Shown here: positions 32,525 through 44,649 of the stretch, in pieces | How positions within the stretch are numbered: the first letter of the stretch is position 1 | How the letters are laid out: the number at the start of each line of letters is the position of its first letter | Assembly: GCA_008729055.1 (NCBI GenBank) | Contig: SDUX01000004.1 | Location: 4,542,559 to 4,606,558, forward strand | From: Pyropia haitanensis | Taxonomy: Eukaryota > Rhodophyta > Bangiophyceae > Bangiales > Bangiaceae | Direction: 5' to 3' | DNA: 64,000 nt | The notes under the pieces: model-generated | Databases searched by the model: none | Told to the model about the DNA's origin: nothing | The model's input: the letters and a program-made list of their open reading frames with translations, nothing else | Position numbers and translations under genes: made by a program

Positions 32525-34237
32525 CTAGCATGACGTCAGCCGGCCGTCAGCGTCGCGGCACAGCCTTGCCCACGGCACGGGCGCCGCGGCGGAGCGCGGC
32601 GCCCCCCCCCCACCCCCCCCCTGCCGATGACCGAGCAGGACCACCCAGTAGCGCACCCACCCGCGCGGCGTCCACCGGTACACGAGGCGGTAGTAGCGGC
32701 GGCGGGAATGATGGCGGGGAGGGGCCGTCCCCTTGGGCGGCGACGCCGGCGGCGCGCGGGGCGCGGCGGGGGGGGGTGTCTGCCGCACGGGCGTCGGCGC
32801 CCGCGTCGGCCGCGGCGCGTCGGGCGCCGGCCGGCGGCGGCGGCCACCACAGCCGCCGCCCGCGTAAGCCATCGGGTAGCCCCCCACCCGCGGCGCGCCC
32901 GCGGTCATGCGCGCCAGGACGTCCGCGGTGGTCAGCCGCCCGCCGTTGCGGTCGTCGCCGAGGATGAGCGCCGCGACGCCCGCCGCGTGCGGAGCTGCCA
33001 TCGACGTGCCGCTGAGCGTCTTGAGACCACCCCGCGGCGACGCGCCGTCGACCGACGCGATGCCCGAGCCGGGCGCGGCGACGTCAACGCACCGGCCGCG
33101 GTTGGACGACCGCGCCAGCCGGTCGTTGCGGTCGACGTTGGCGACCGTAATGACGCCGGTGGCGGCGGCGGGCGAGAAGCCACACGCGTCGTTGCCGTCA
33201 TTGCCGGCGGCAACGATGGTGACGACGCCGGCACGGGACGCACGGCTCGCCGCGAGCGCCGTCACCGAGCGCGCGCCCGCCGCGGACGCGCCGCCGAGGC
33301 TGGCCGACAGCAGGATGCGCGCGGCCGGGTCGCGCGCCTTGGCGCCCGCCACCGCATCAAACGCGGCGGCAATCGCGGCGGACGAGCCAGAGCCCCTGGC
33401 GTTCAGCGCCTTGATGCACCGCAGCGTCACGCGCGGCGCGACGCCCGTGTCGCGGCCGCCAATCGTGCCCGCCACGTGGGAGCCATGGTAGTTGTCGTCG
33501 GCGCCCGAGGTGAAGGGCGTGCCGGGGCCGGCCGCGGTGGACGCGCGGCCCTCAAACTGGGGGTGGCGGGTGGCGCAGCCCGTGTCGACGACGTACGCCG
33601 TGACGCCGGCGCCGCGGCTGGGGTAGCACCGCGACACGGACGTGTCGCCGTCGAGCGGCAGCGAGAACTGGTTGATGCGGTCGAGCCCCCAAAAGGGCGT
33701 CTTGGCCGCCTGCCGGCCGGTAGGGGGTGCGGCCATACGGCTGGTGTCGCCGTCGTGGTGGCCGGGCGTGGACACCACCGAGTCGGGGACGGCGGCCTCG
33801 ACTTCGGGCAGGTCTGCCAGCAGTTCCGCCACCGACGGCGGCGGCGCGCCGCCGTCGCCGGCCGTGGCCGTCGCGGTCGCGTCGGCGCAGCGGGCGCAGA
33901 GCATGTGGATGTGGGGGAGGAGTTCCACGTGGCTGCACCGCGGCGCCAGCCGCGCCTTTACCCGCTCCATGCATGCGTCATCGCAGCTGTCGGATAGGAC
34001 GATCATGTGCGAGTCGCGCACCGAGGCGGCCAGCTCCGCCTCCTCCCGGGACACCCCAAGGGAAACGACGGAAGCGCTAGTGGCAGCACCAACCGCACGG
34101 ATGGACCGGGTCGTGGCTGTCGCATTGCCGCTACGGAAGGCGGGCACCGCCGCCGCGGTCGTCGTCGCCACGATGCCCGCCACCACCGCCACCGCCACCA
34201 CCGCCGCCGCCACCGCCGTGCCTGACAAACGGGCCAT
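32525..34237 (-). CDS. Secreted subtilase (peptidase S8), paralogue 2
   Basis: Single-exon frame of 570 residues from the ATG at 34237 (MARLSGTAVAAAVVAVAVV), a signal peptide. An I9-like propeptide spans about 65-155 (HMIVLSDSC, ending PEVEAAVPDSVVS). Catalytic residues are Asp218 in YVVDTGC, His251 in NYHGSHVAGT, Asn346 in AAGNDGN and Ser412 in SGTSMAAPH. It is collinear with and closely similar to the subtilase at 23559-25037, including FWGLDR-NQF, the LDGDTS segment and RSSNRGRCVDVAAPG. It differs by a longer region after the signal peptide and a longer tail. That tail is a Pro-rich linker followed by an aromatic, basic segment (RRRYYRLVYRWTPRGWVRYW). Likely secreted or vacuolar protease with unknown substrate. 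Confidence 0.93.
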   Translation of the reverse strand: MARLSGTAVAAAVVAVAVVAGIVATTTAAAVPAFRSGNATATTRSIRAVGAATSASVVSLGVSREEAELAASVRDSHMIVLSDSCDDACMERVKARLAPRCSHVELLPHIHMLCARCADATATATAGDGGAPPPSVAELLADLPEVEAAVPDSVVSTPGHHDGDTSRMAAPPTGRQAAKTPFWGLDRINQFSLPLDGDTSVSRCYPSRGAGVTAYVVDTGCATRHPQFEGRASTAAGPGTPFTSGADDNYHGSHVAGTIGGRDTGVAPRVTLRCIKALNARGSGSSAAIAAAFDAVAGAKARDPAARILLSASLGGASAAGARSVTALAASRASRAGVVTIVAAGNDGNDACGFSPAAATGVITVANVDRNDRLARSSNRGRCVDVAAPGSGIASVDGASPRGGLKTLSGTSMAAPHAAGVAALILGDDRNGGRLTTADVLARMTAGAPRVGGYPMAYAGGGCGGRRRRPAPDAPRPTRAPTPVRQTPPPAAPRAPPASPPKGTAPPRHHSRRRYYRLVYRWTPRGWVRYWVVLLGHRQGGGGGGAPRSAAAPVPWARLCRDADGRLTSC

Positions 34238-37200
34238 GGCGTTGGGCGGGTACACGGACGAAATATGGGCGGGGGACAGGTGGGGGAGGGGGGGTGGCGA
34301 TGGCCGGCGTGGAGCACCGTCCACGTTCCGGGCGGTTGCCCCCCCTGCCACCGTCCGAGCCCCGGCTCCGACGGGCGGGTGACTCGGAGTGGGGTGTGAG
34401 AGGTTGAATCGTGGCTGCTCCCGGTCGGCGTCCTTCCTACCCCCCCCCCCGTTGCTTATAAACCCGACGCCATCGGCAGCCGAGCAACGAAAAGGTGGCG
34501 GCGTGTGGAGGGGACCGCCTGAACGGTGAGACCGTGGCAGCGTCTGGAGAGGGGAGGCGGAAGGCCCAGCTTGGGAGGGGGCCGCCGCAACGTAAACAGC
34601 CACAAGAAAGGGGAAAGCACGTGAGGAGAAGGGCGTGCGGTGGCCGGGGGGGACACCGCCGCTGTGGCCGCCACGACCGGACCGGTGAGTGGCTGCTGGG
34701 AGCGTTGACAACGCCGCCGCGCAGGCGCACAGGCGCCGCCGCCGCGTAGCGCGGCGGACCGCTGAGCAGCTCCTCTCCGACTCTTCCCCCCCCGCTCGGC
34801 GCGGCCTACGCCACCAGGAGACGTGCGTGGGCCATCAGCTAGGGTAGCGTGGCTGGTGGGACGGACGGAGCGGAGCAAGGCGGCGGTCAACGCTGCCGGC
34901 CGCCGGGGCGCCAACAAGATGGGCAACGGCGGGTGTCCACCGACAGGGCCACGCACCGTCCCTCCCCCGCCCCATCACCCCCCCGCCCCACACACCGGTT
35001 CGCGGCCAAGGCGCGAGGACCGTGGCGGGGTCCTCGACGGGTCATCGCGGGGCGGGAGAGGGGGGGGAGCGGTCATGCGGGGGAGCGGGTGTCGAGGAAG
35101 GAGCGGGGGGGTGCGGGAGGGAACAGCGGGTGGGGTGGGGAGCGCGTCCCCATCCGCATCAGTGTGGGAGGGTGGAAACACTGGTGAGGCGGGGGGTGGG
35201 GTGGGGGAGGGCTGCTGGTGGGGAGGGTGGGTGAGGGGGGGGGTCGGTCGCAGCTCCATCATGTCCACCGAGCGTCCCGGTCGTGGCGGCCAGTTGACGC
35301 ACCGCCGCGGTGCGGAGGGGGGGGGGAGGGGGCAGCAGCCGCAGCGGCACCGCGCGGTGTGGCCGCCGGGCCGGGCCCCGCCCGGATGTCGCGCCGCGCA
35401 AGTTGCCGCAGTCAAGGTGTCGGGATTTGGTGCGGCACCAGCCAGATGTGGCCCAGGCGGCGCGCCCAGCGCGGAAAGGGCCGTGGGCCGGCGACAGCCG
35501 CATCTGGGCTCGGCCTCCATCGGGGACCGCCCTCGTCTTGCGTGCACCGGGGTGGGTCCACGTGTGTCGCAGCGGGGCGGCGGGAGTCTTCTACGTAGGG
35601 TTTGTTCGGCGGCGCGAGAGGCGGGGGGGGGCCGTCGGTGTCTGGGACGGCAGTACAGTACAGGAGGTCAGACTCCCGCCGCAGGTACGTAGATTCGATA
35701 CCTCGTCAGGTAGGGGTGGAGGCGCCGTCCCCGTTGGGATACGTAGGGACATGCCCCTCCCTGCGCAACGCCACCCACCTGCGCAGCATCACAGCAAAGG
35801 GCTACGGTAAAACCATTACGTATTCGTCTTGGTCCCGCATCCCTACTTCCGCAACGCCCAAACAGTAGATACGTTCCTCGCATCGTCTCCCACATCTGGT
35901 GCTTACCCTGTTGCGTAGGCGCCCGCCTGACCAGACGGCGTGGGCGGGACTCACCGCTGCCGTCCATTGGAGCGCAGCAGCCCTCGACGCGCCCCTTCCC
36001 AGCGGTCTACTGACCCTCAGTCTCGTCTTTGCTCTAATCCCTTGCAGCGGTCGGACCTTCCATCCATCCCCGCCCGCTCTGACTCTATCATGGTGTCAGG
36101 GTGAGGGGAGGCGCGCAGCGGGGCAGCGAAGGATCAGGAGCAGAGGGAGGGCTCCGGCCTTGGGCGAGCGAAGATGGCAGGCGTACCACTGTGCTCAGAG
36201 AGGTGCATAGACGCGCGCGCTTCCCCAGGCCCCGCCAGATACGTCAGGTGAGACCGAACCAAACCAACGGGTAAAGTGTCCCTGTCCTTGCGTCCGCCAC
36301 GGGTGCTCACCAAGAACGTTGGGGTATGTACGTATCCCCGCTGGGCGCCCTGTGCTTTTGGAGCTCTTCCCCCCGTCTCTAACGCTGTCCGACGCACCCG
36401 CACCCACTCCGCCCGGATAAACGACAGAGGCGCGCACTCTGTTGCCGTTCGGTGGGAATGAGTAGATGGCGCTGTGAGGGGGGAGGTGGCGGAGCGTCGC
36501 GCAATGAGGATGTAAAAAGAGGTCCCCTCGCCCCGGTTGGCGCCGCCGCCACCCGTGCTACACACCCCACCGGCAGCCGCCAGCGCGGTGGGGAAGCCAC
36601 CACTGCAGCGGCGGAAAAGGAATAAAGGGTGGGGTCGCCCCGTCCTCCAGCCACCGAAACCGTCGCCGCCGCCGCCGCCACTGCCGTTGCCGCAGCCGCC
36701 ATGCGCCGCCACTCTGCAACCCCTTTGGCCGGTGAAGGTCAGCTACGGACCTACACGTCTGCGGCAGGAGCAGCGATGATTGACGGCGCAGCTGCGGACG
36801 TGGTCGCCGTCTGACTCCGCCACCCCCGCCGCGAGTCGCCCCTCGCCCGCCACCAGCCGCGTCACTGCCGCTGCCGTCGCCGTCGCCACCACCGCCCTCT
36901 GCTATCGCGCTGCTCTCCTGTCCACTCCCTCCCCGGCGGCAGGCAACCGTCACTGTCTGGTCTGTGCTGGTCGCACCTCATGAAGGCGGCCGCCGCCGCA
37001 GCTGCCACGCGCAGCGGTGGCGAGGTGCACACAGGGGTGGGAGAGGCGAGTCGGTCCGCGAAGACCACTCGGCGGTGTGCTGTTTTCCCCAGAGCACAGG
37101 GAGCGGGCAAACGGGACGGGGGGCCATGGGGGGGGCGGGAGCGGCGGTGCGCGTTAGACGCATGCGTCGCCCCAAGCCGACGTGACCGCGCACCGGCGTG

Positions 37201-38489
37201 GTGAGTCGTAGAAGCGAAACAAAAGAACTGGGCCTCGCCGTTGGGCGTCCCGTTGGCGGCTCAAGCGCAGCAACCGTTGGGATCGGTGTGATCGGTGTGC
37301 CAGAGGAGCCGCCGGCGGAACCCGCAGCGCTCCTCTTCCGTGCTGCTGTGCCACGTGGACCTGTATCTATAGCGGGGGATATCCCCCCCAGAGACTCCCT
37401 CCGAGAGGTGGTGGCGGATCCGTCTTGAGTCCTTCTCTGTTGTGCCGTACACTGATCAGAGGATCTCGCGTGGTTGCATACCAGTCAACTTCTCAGCCAA
37501 TGAATTGACCCCGTTGACGTGGGCAACACGTGGCCATGTCTGGATGGCACGCAATCATGTACTTCACAGTACAAATTCTTACGACCAGTCCACCCGGAGA
37601 TACGAACGAACAGATTGGGGCACGGCGGGCCTCTCTCGGTGTGCACAAGGGGGGGCGGCGCCCGCCGTCTCTCGCCGCCGTTGGCCCCCACGTGGCGACC
37701 CCGGCCACGCGGCCCGAGAAGCGTGACAGCCCGCCACCGCCGCGCGTCGCCGCCGCCACCGCCGGCACACCTGTGCCGTCGGGGAGAAGGGGGCGTGGGG
37801 GGGGAGGCGGTCTGCCCGGTACCCTACTTTCCAAGTAGCCCGCAGCTGGGGGAGCATCCGCCACCACCGCCCACGGCACCGCCCGCGGCGCGCCAACAGC
37901 GGGGTTGTACCCAGCGCATCTCAAACTCAACGCCCTCCCCCCCCCCACACCCCCCCTCCCAACTCGACTCACCCCCGACGGGGCCACGTCGACGAGAGCA
38001 CGCGCACCGCGGGCGAGCGCGACGCGCGCCGTCGTGAAGGGGGTCGGGCTTGGGTAGGGGCGCGCTGGCCGCGCACGCGGACACCGCCACCCCCCCGCCC
38101 GTCGGTCTGCGGCCGCCGCGCTCGCGCGCGTCTGGCGGGCGCGCACACGACCACACGCGGCGGCGGCGGCGAGCGGCGGCCGGCCGGCGCACCGCACCGG
38201 CCGCGCCGGTTGCGCGGGGCGGTGACGCCGACGGTGGCGGCGCATCGCGCGGCGTATCCTCCCCCTCCCTCTCCCCACGCCCGCCGTCGCCCCTCCCGGC
38301 GGCGCCCGCCGTGCTGTCCGCTGTTGCGGCTGCTGCGCTTCCCCCCCCCTCACCCCTGTATCCTCCCCCATCCCCTCCCCCACCCCCCCCCTCCCCCCCC
38401 TTCCATCCTCTCCCCCCTCCCTTCCCCGCCCGCTCTCTCTTGCCTCGTTATCTACGCATCCCCGCGCTTCCTCCTTGGTGAGGAGCGTC
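34238..38489. other. Long gene-poor stretch between subtilase 2 and the MYB gene
   Basis: The left end is the subtilase 2 promoter: a shared motif at 34321-34330 and a TATA-like TTTATAAG (minus strand) near 34455-34463, about 220 bp before the start. About 34500-37500 has only short overlapping frames without motifs. About 37900-38480 becomes strongly pyrimidine-rich and is the probable 5' untranslated region of the MYB gene. No gene or RNA is supported. Confidence 0.45.
34321..34330 (-). promoter_or_regulatory. Upstream motif shared by the two subtilase paralogues, copy 2
   Basis: The same CCACGTTCCG 10-mer as at 25111-25120, 84 bp before the subtilase 2 start codon, with one or two matching bases on either side. 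Conservation between tandem paralogues at near-equal distance suggests function, but common descent alone could explain it. Confidence 0.4.
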
Positions 38490-39968
38490 ATGCAGGCGCC
38501 CTACCCGCCCCGCCCGCCGCTGCCGCCGGCGCTCGCGCCCGGCGGACCGCCCATCCACGCCCTCTCCCCGCCGCTGCCCCCCCCCCCCGGTGGCGGTGGC
38601 GGCGGCGGCAGCGGCGTTGCGTCGCCGGCGACGCCGCTCTTTGCATTGCCACCGCCGGTGGTGGTGGGCGGCCCGGCGGGGGCATCGCCGGCGGGCGCGC
38701 CGCCGCCACCGCCGCCGCCGCCGGCGCTCGCGCCACACACGCCGCTGTTTTACCCGCCGCCGGTGCACCCGGCGCTGTATGGCGGCGGCGCGCCGGCCGC
38801 GGCGGCGGTGGCGGCCGCCGCCGCGGCGCCGACGACGCCCGCCATCCCCCACCTGGGCACCCCGCACCTGGGCACCCCGCACCTGGGTACGCCCCATCTG
38901 GGTACGCCCCACCTGGGCACGCCCCACCTGGGCACGCCGCACCTGGGCACCCCCCACCTGGGCGCCGGCGCGTCCCCCCACCCCCCTCACCACCGGCGGC
39001 GGAAGGAGTACGTCGCGACCAAGCGGCGGTCCATGTGGGCGCCCGACGAGCACGACCGGATGGTCGCGGCGCTCAGCACGCACCGCCGCGACTGGGCGGC
39101 GGTCGCCGCGGCGGTCGGCACGCGGACGCCCGCGCAGGTGCGGTCGCACGCGCAAAAGTACTTTGCGCGCGTCGACCGGGAGGGGACTGGCGAGTTTGTG
39201 CCGCCGCCCCGCGCAAAGCGCCGCTGCGGGGGGATGTACCCGTCGCGCGCGCGGGACGAGGCGGTCGCCGCGGCCGCCGCCGCCGCCGCCGCCGCCGACG
39301 CCGCCGCGCCGCCGCTGCTGCTGCCGTCCGCCGCCGCGGCGGCGGCGGCGACGGGGCCCTCTGCCGCCGCGGCCGCCGCTGCCGCGGCGGCAGCGGCGGC
39401 TGCCACCACCACCGCGGCGGCGCCGCCCATGGACGGGGTGGTTGGTGGCGGGGGGGGGGCGGCGTTGGTGGCATCGTTGGCGGCATCGTTGGCGGCAGCT
39501 GCGGCGGTGGCGGTGGTGGCGGCGTCGGCGGCGGCGGCGGCGGCGGCGGCGGTGCGGCGGCGGCGACCGCCGCGGCCGTCGCGGCGGCGTGGATGGCCGG
39601 CGGCTTCCCGCCGCCGCCCGCCGCTGCTGCGGCAGCGGCGCCCGCGTCGCCCTACCTGTACATCCCCACCGGCCTGCTGTCGTCGCTCGCTGCGGCGTCG
39701 GTGGCCAACCACGCGCGCGCCGTGTGGGCATCGTCCATGTCACCGCCAGCCGGGCCGCCGCCGCCGACGCCGCTGGTGCCGCCGCCGCTTCTGCCGCCGC
39801 AGCCCCCGCCGACGCCGGCGGGGGGGGGCGTGCTGCGGCTGCCGGGCCCGCTGGGGGGGGAGACTGGCAGCAGCGGCGGCGGCGTCGGCGGCAGCGGCGT
39901 CGGCAGCGGCGGCAGCGACAGCGGCGGCGGCGGTAGCGGCGGCGGCGGCGGCGGGCGCGGCGCGGGGA

Positions 39969-40002
<34 letters not shown>

Positions 40003-41290
40003 GGCGGCCGGCACGCCCGTCGCGGGTGGCCCGGGCTCCGCGTCGCCGTACGGCGGGTGGCCCCCGTCCGTGGCACTCGCGACGTTGGCGGCCGCCGCCG
40101 CGGCGGCGGCGGCGGGCGTGGCGCCGCCACCCGCCACGCCGGCGCCGACGCCCAACCTCGTGGGCGGGGCCGGCGTGCTGCCAATGGGCGGTCTTCCGTA
40201 TGGCCCCGCGGGCCACCCGCCCCTGCCTGCCGGCGCCGGTGGGGCGCCCGTCATGCCGCCGGCCTGGGGCGGCGCCGCGTCTGGCGCGGCCGCCACCTCC
40301 GCCGCCATGGCGGCTGGCGCCTTTCCTGGCGGCAGCGGCAGCAGCAGCGGCGGGAGCGGCGGGCTCGCCAGTGCGCGTGGCGGCGGCGGCGGTGGCGGCG
40401 AGCCGACGTGGGGCGGGGGTCGCGGCTACCCGCTGTGGACGCCCACCCCAGCCCAGACGCCCGTACCGGGCGGCGCGGCGGCGGCGGCAGAGTCGGCGGC
40501 GGCCGCGTCGGCAGCGGTTGCGGCGGCGGCGGCGGGCGGGCCGTCCACCGCGGGGGGCGGCGCCTCATTGGTAGGGGGGGGCGGCGCCGCGGCGTCGCTG
40601 ACGGGCATGCCGCCGCCGCCGCGGGCGCTGCCGCAGGCGGGGGCGGCGACGTCGAGCCGAGCCGCCGCGGGCGGCTACCCGCAGTGGACGCCCACCCCGG
40701 CGCAGACGCCCGTTGCGGGCGCCGCCGCGACGGCGGCGGGCGCGGGTGGCCCTCCGCCGGCGGGTGCCACCGCGGTGACGTCAACGGCAGGCTCGCTGCA
40801 GCGGCGGACGCCGGCGCCCCCGGCGGCTCCGCCTGCCGTGGCGGTTGCGGCGCCGACGGCGGCGGCGAGCACCCGTGGCGCCGGCAGCAACGGAGGCCTG
40901 GCGTCGAGTTCAGAACGGGACGGCGACGGCACGCCGTCCGAGCCGCCGCCGTCCGAGCCGCCGCCGTCCGTGTCGTCCCGGCGGACGGCGTGGACGGGGT
41001 CGGCCTCGACCGGCGGCCGCGGCGGCAGGGCGGCCTCGCTCACGGGCGGCAGGCCCCGGCGTGGCGGCGGCGGGTCCCGTGACGGCGGCTCCGCCTCCTC
41101 CCTCGGGGCCTCCTCCCGTGCCGCCACCGTTTCGGGTGCGTCGGCGGCGGGGGGGAGCGGCTCTGCAGAGGAGACGTCGCCAGACGCGGGCACGTTGCCA
41201 CCGGCGTGTGGCGGTGGTGGCGGCGGCGGTGGCGGCGGCGGTGGCAGTGGCGGTAGCAGCGGCGGCGGCGGCAGTGGCGGTGGCAGCGGC

Positions 41291-41340
<50 letters not shown>

Positions 41341-42585
41341 CCGCGACGGCGCGTCCCCAGAGTGTTCTCGGGCGGGAGCGTCCCCAGACTTGTCTCGGAC
41401 GCCGCTGCTGAGAGGGGGGGGGCGCGCGTCGCCGTCACCCGTATCCCCCGACCCAGAGGCGGCACAGGCGACGGGGTCTGATGCGGGCGTCGGCGGCGCC
41501 GCCCCCGCCGCGACGGTGTCGGCTCCGCTCCCCACTGCGGTACAACCGCCGCCCCAAAGCTGGCCCGTTGCCCCCCCCGCGGGGTCGTGGTGGCCGGCGG
41601 CTCCTCTCACGCCGTCATTTCACCACCCCGGCCTGCCCGGCGGGGGCGGGGGCGGGGGCGGGCCGGGCGGCGTGCTCCTGGGCGCCTCCCCTCACCCCGC
41701 GTCGCCGTCGTACTTTCTGTGCATGCCGCTGACGCCGACGGCGGGCGTTTCACCGGCGCTCCGCGGCGTACCGCCGAGCCTGGGGTGCACGCCCCCGCTC
41801 GGCGGGCCCCGCCGGCTGGCTGTCCCCGGCCGGAACGGCACGCCCGGCAGCGCGGCGCCGCCGCTGGTGCGGCAGCTGTCCGAGTCGCCCGCGCTGCCGC
41901 ACATGCCGATGCTGCTCGGCTCGCCCGACTTTTCCGACGTCAGCCGCCGGCTGTCGGTCGGCATGGGGGGGGGGACGCCCCCGACGGTCGCCGGCGCCGC
42001 CACCGGCACGGCGGGCGGCGCGTCGTCGACGGCGGTGGCGGCGGCGGCGGCGGCACCGCCGCCGCCGCCGACCACGGCGTCTGTTGATGGTGGCACGACG
42101 GCTGCGTCGGCGGCGGCAGCGGCGGCGACGGCGACGGCCGGCGGCGGTGGGGGCGGCGTGCCCGTCGGCTCGCCCACTACCCCCGTCACCGCCCCCGCCG
42201 CACAAGACGCGGCGCCGCCCGCGGACCTTGCGCCCGCGCACGTCCGCTTTGAGCACCCGCAGCCCGTTGCGGGGTGCGTCAAGTGCCGCGCGTGGGCCAC
42301 CTTTGGCAGCGCCATCTCTGAGGTGCGCGCGCTGGTGCCGCCGCCGTCGCGGCCACCGCCACCGCCGCCGCCGCCGCCGTCACGAGGCGTCACAGTAGGA
42401 GGTGGGGGGGCTGTGGAGGCGCCGGCGGCGCCGGCCGCGACGTCACCACCGCCGCCCGCATCAGCCGCACCAGCCGGGACGGCCACCACCGCGGCGACGG
42501 CGGCGCGGCCACCGCCCATACCCAGCACCTCCCCCCTGTCTGCCGCGGGCGCTGCCGACCGCGGTGGCGGTGGCGGCGGCGGTGT

Positions 42586-42641
<56 letters not shown>

Positions 42642-42672
42642 GCAGCGGCGGCGGCGGCGGCGGCGGCGGTGT

Positions 42673-42723
<51 letters not shown>

Positions 42724-43553
42724 GGCGGGCGGCTCCCCCCCGCCCCCCCCCCAACGTCTTCCCCCCTCCCCCCCCTGGTCTCCATCTCTGACATGGAAGC
42801 CGCCCTCACCGCCCGTAAGGCCGACCTCGACACCCGTGAGGCGTCGCTCCACGCGGCTGCCGCGGCGACGGCGGCGGCGGCCAACGCGCTGGCCGTCACG
42901 TCTGCGCGGCGGTCGGCGGCGCTCGCGTCGCTCGCGGCCAGCCTCGACGCGACGCACGCGCAGTGGATGGCGTCGGTGTCTGCAGACGGTGGCGGCGGCG
43001 GCGGGCCGGGGGGCGGCGGTCCAGGCCGGGCGGGCGGCGGGGGGGGACGGTCGCCGGGCACCGCGCCCGGCGGCCTGGCCGACGGCGTTGGTGGGGGGGG
43101 GCTCCCGCGGGGACCGCCTCCCCCGGGCGCGCCCGCCGCCCACCCGTACGCTGGGTACCCGCTGGGCGCGCTCCCGTACGGTGGGGGGTACCCCCCGCTG
43201 CCGCTGCCGCTTCCGCCGGGTGCAGAGGCCTACGCCGCGTTGCTCAGTGCCGTCGGCGCGGCGGGGCCGCCCCGGGGAGGGGGCGGGCTCTTCCCGTCCG
43301 CCCCGCCGCTGGCGCTTCTCCCGTCGCGGCCGCCGCGGCCGGTTGGGTCAGCCGCCGCGGCGGCGGCGGCGGTGGCAGACGCGGCTGCGCGCGTGTGGTC
43401 GCGGCGGGCCGCCGTGTCGGCGGCGGCCGACCGCGGCAGGGGAGCCGACACGTCGGCCGTGGCGAGCGGCAGCGGCAGCGGCAGCGGCGGCGTGAGTGGC
43501 AGCGACATTGGCGGTGGGCGGCGGGTTGGGGCGGGTGGGGGGGACGGTGGCGG

Positions 43554-43584
<31 letters not shown>

Positions 43585-43609
43585 GAGCCGCCGCCCGCCG
43601 CTGCCCGCT

Positions 43610-43641
<32 letters not shown>

Positions 43642-43740
43642 CGGGACCGGGATCGGCGTCTGCGGCGGCGGCGCGGGCGAGACGGCGGCAGCGGCAGCGC
43701 CGACGACCAGTCGCTGTCCGTAGCGGCGGCCGACGCTGGC

Positions 43741-43797
<57 letters not shown>

Positions 43798-43932
43798 AGC
43801 GGCGGCAGCGGCGGCAGCGCCGCGCCCGCTGAGGCCGCTGCGGCGGTGGGTAGCTCTCCCCCCTCTGCGTCGTCAGCCGAGGGTGGCCGGCGCGCCGCGC
43901 GCGCCACCGCGTCGGCGCCCATGGTGCGGTGA
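38490..43932 (+). CDS. Very large SHAQKYF-type single-repeat MYB protein
   Basis: The ATG at 38490 (MQAPYPPRPPLPP) opens a Pro-rich N-terminus, then eight HLGTP-type pentapeptides (about residues 121-160). One MYB repeat follows at about 181-228 (MWAPDEHDRMVAAL, RDWAAVAAAVG, RSHAQKYFARV). This is the plant MYB-related class that binds I-box/GATA or evening-type elements. The frame breaks at the G run 39450-39459 and near the C runs 42735-42775. Adding one base to each gives a single chain of about 1,810 residues to the stop at 43932. The middle carries two GYPxWTPTPAQTPV copies and a CVKCRAWATFGSAISEVR segment with a C-x2-C pair, between Ala/Gly tracts. The last part opens with an Ala-rich helix (MEAALTARKADLDTREASL), likely a coiled coil, then long poly-Gly. 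The MYB call is firm; fusion of all three frames into one gene is inference. An alternative is a shorter MYB gene plus a second gene from 42793. Confidence 0.7.
38850..38969 (+). repeat. Eight 15-bp tandem units in the MYB coding sequence
   Basis: Units of CACCTGGGCACCCCG type encode HLGTP; the last reads HLGAG. Third-position differences (GGC/GGT, ACC/ACG, CAC/CAT) and an intact peptide suggest expansion followed by purifying selection rather than a very recent slippage. Confidence 0.9.
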
Positions 43933-44462
43933 CCAGGGGGGGTGTGCCGGGTGGCCGCGGCCGTCGTCCCCCCGCTGTGGGCCCACTAGTTCTTTCTTCT
44001 CTGCTTTTCCATCGTGGGCCACGCGGGGTGTGGACCCTGCGAGGGCTGGTCGCCAGGGGGTGACCGTCCTGTTCTCATTTCTTTCCGCTCTCTTTCGCTC
44101 TCCGGGTCTCTTTTTCTTGGCCTTGTGGTCTCTGGTGTCGCGCTCATGACAGTACTGAACACCGCTGTGAAACTTGTCTGACGTCGGCGACAGCAACGGC
44201 GCGCGCGTCACGCCATTTCAGTCGCGTAGGCGACCGCAAGAAGTCGAGATTCAGGTTGCTTTGTTCGGCCAAACCGCGCAGGCGTTCGGCGAATACCCCG
44301 CATTTCGGAAAAATTTGATATTCGAATTGTTTCAAAAAGTTGCTGGGACACACAATAGAAACTGTTTGGTGATCATCCTCCACGGAACGAAACAACGTAC
44401 CGGGTCCGCAAGGCGGGCAGGGGCGGGCGGCGGCAGGAGAGGGGGGCAGGGGGAGGGAGGAG

Positions 44463-44529
44463 GGTTTGATATCAGTGATCGAATCCCCCACAGTACCTCT
44501 GGGGGGGGTTCGATCACATGTGATCAAAC
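44463..44529. repeat. GTTTGAT hairpin repeat, simple copy
   Basis: A roughly 67-bp near-palindrome bounded by GTTTGAT and ATCAAAC, with inner arms GTGATCGAAT and TTCGATCAC around a C-run/CCTCTG/G-run core. The core (CCCCCACAG, one variable base, ACCTCTGGGGGGGG) recurs in reverse orientation at about 49164-49190, so this is a dispersed family. Confidence 0.7.
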
Positions 44530-44649
44530 GCACCTGACTCGTCATATTTATATGTACACGTGGAAGATTTTTGACACGTGTTGACGCTGCATGTATTGTA
44601 TCGTTCGGGCGAACGCTTCCAGAGTTCAGTTGAATGTGCTCACCGAGAC

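Noticed and set aside
38850..38969. Regular short repeats that could suggest a CRISPR array
   Set aside because: Units are contiguous 15-mers without spacers, in frame within a eukaryotic MYB gene.
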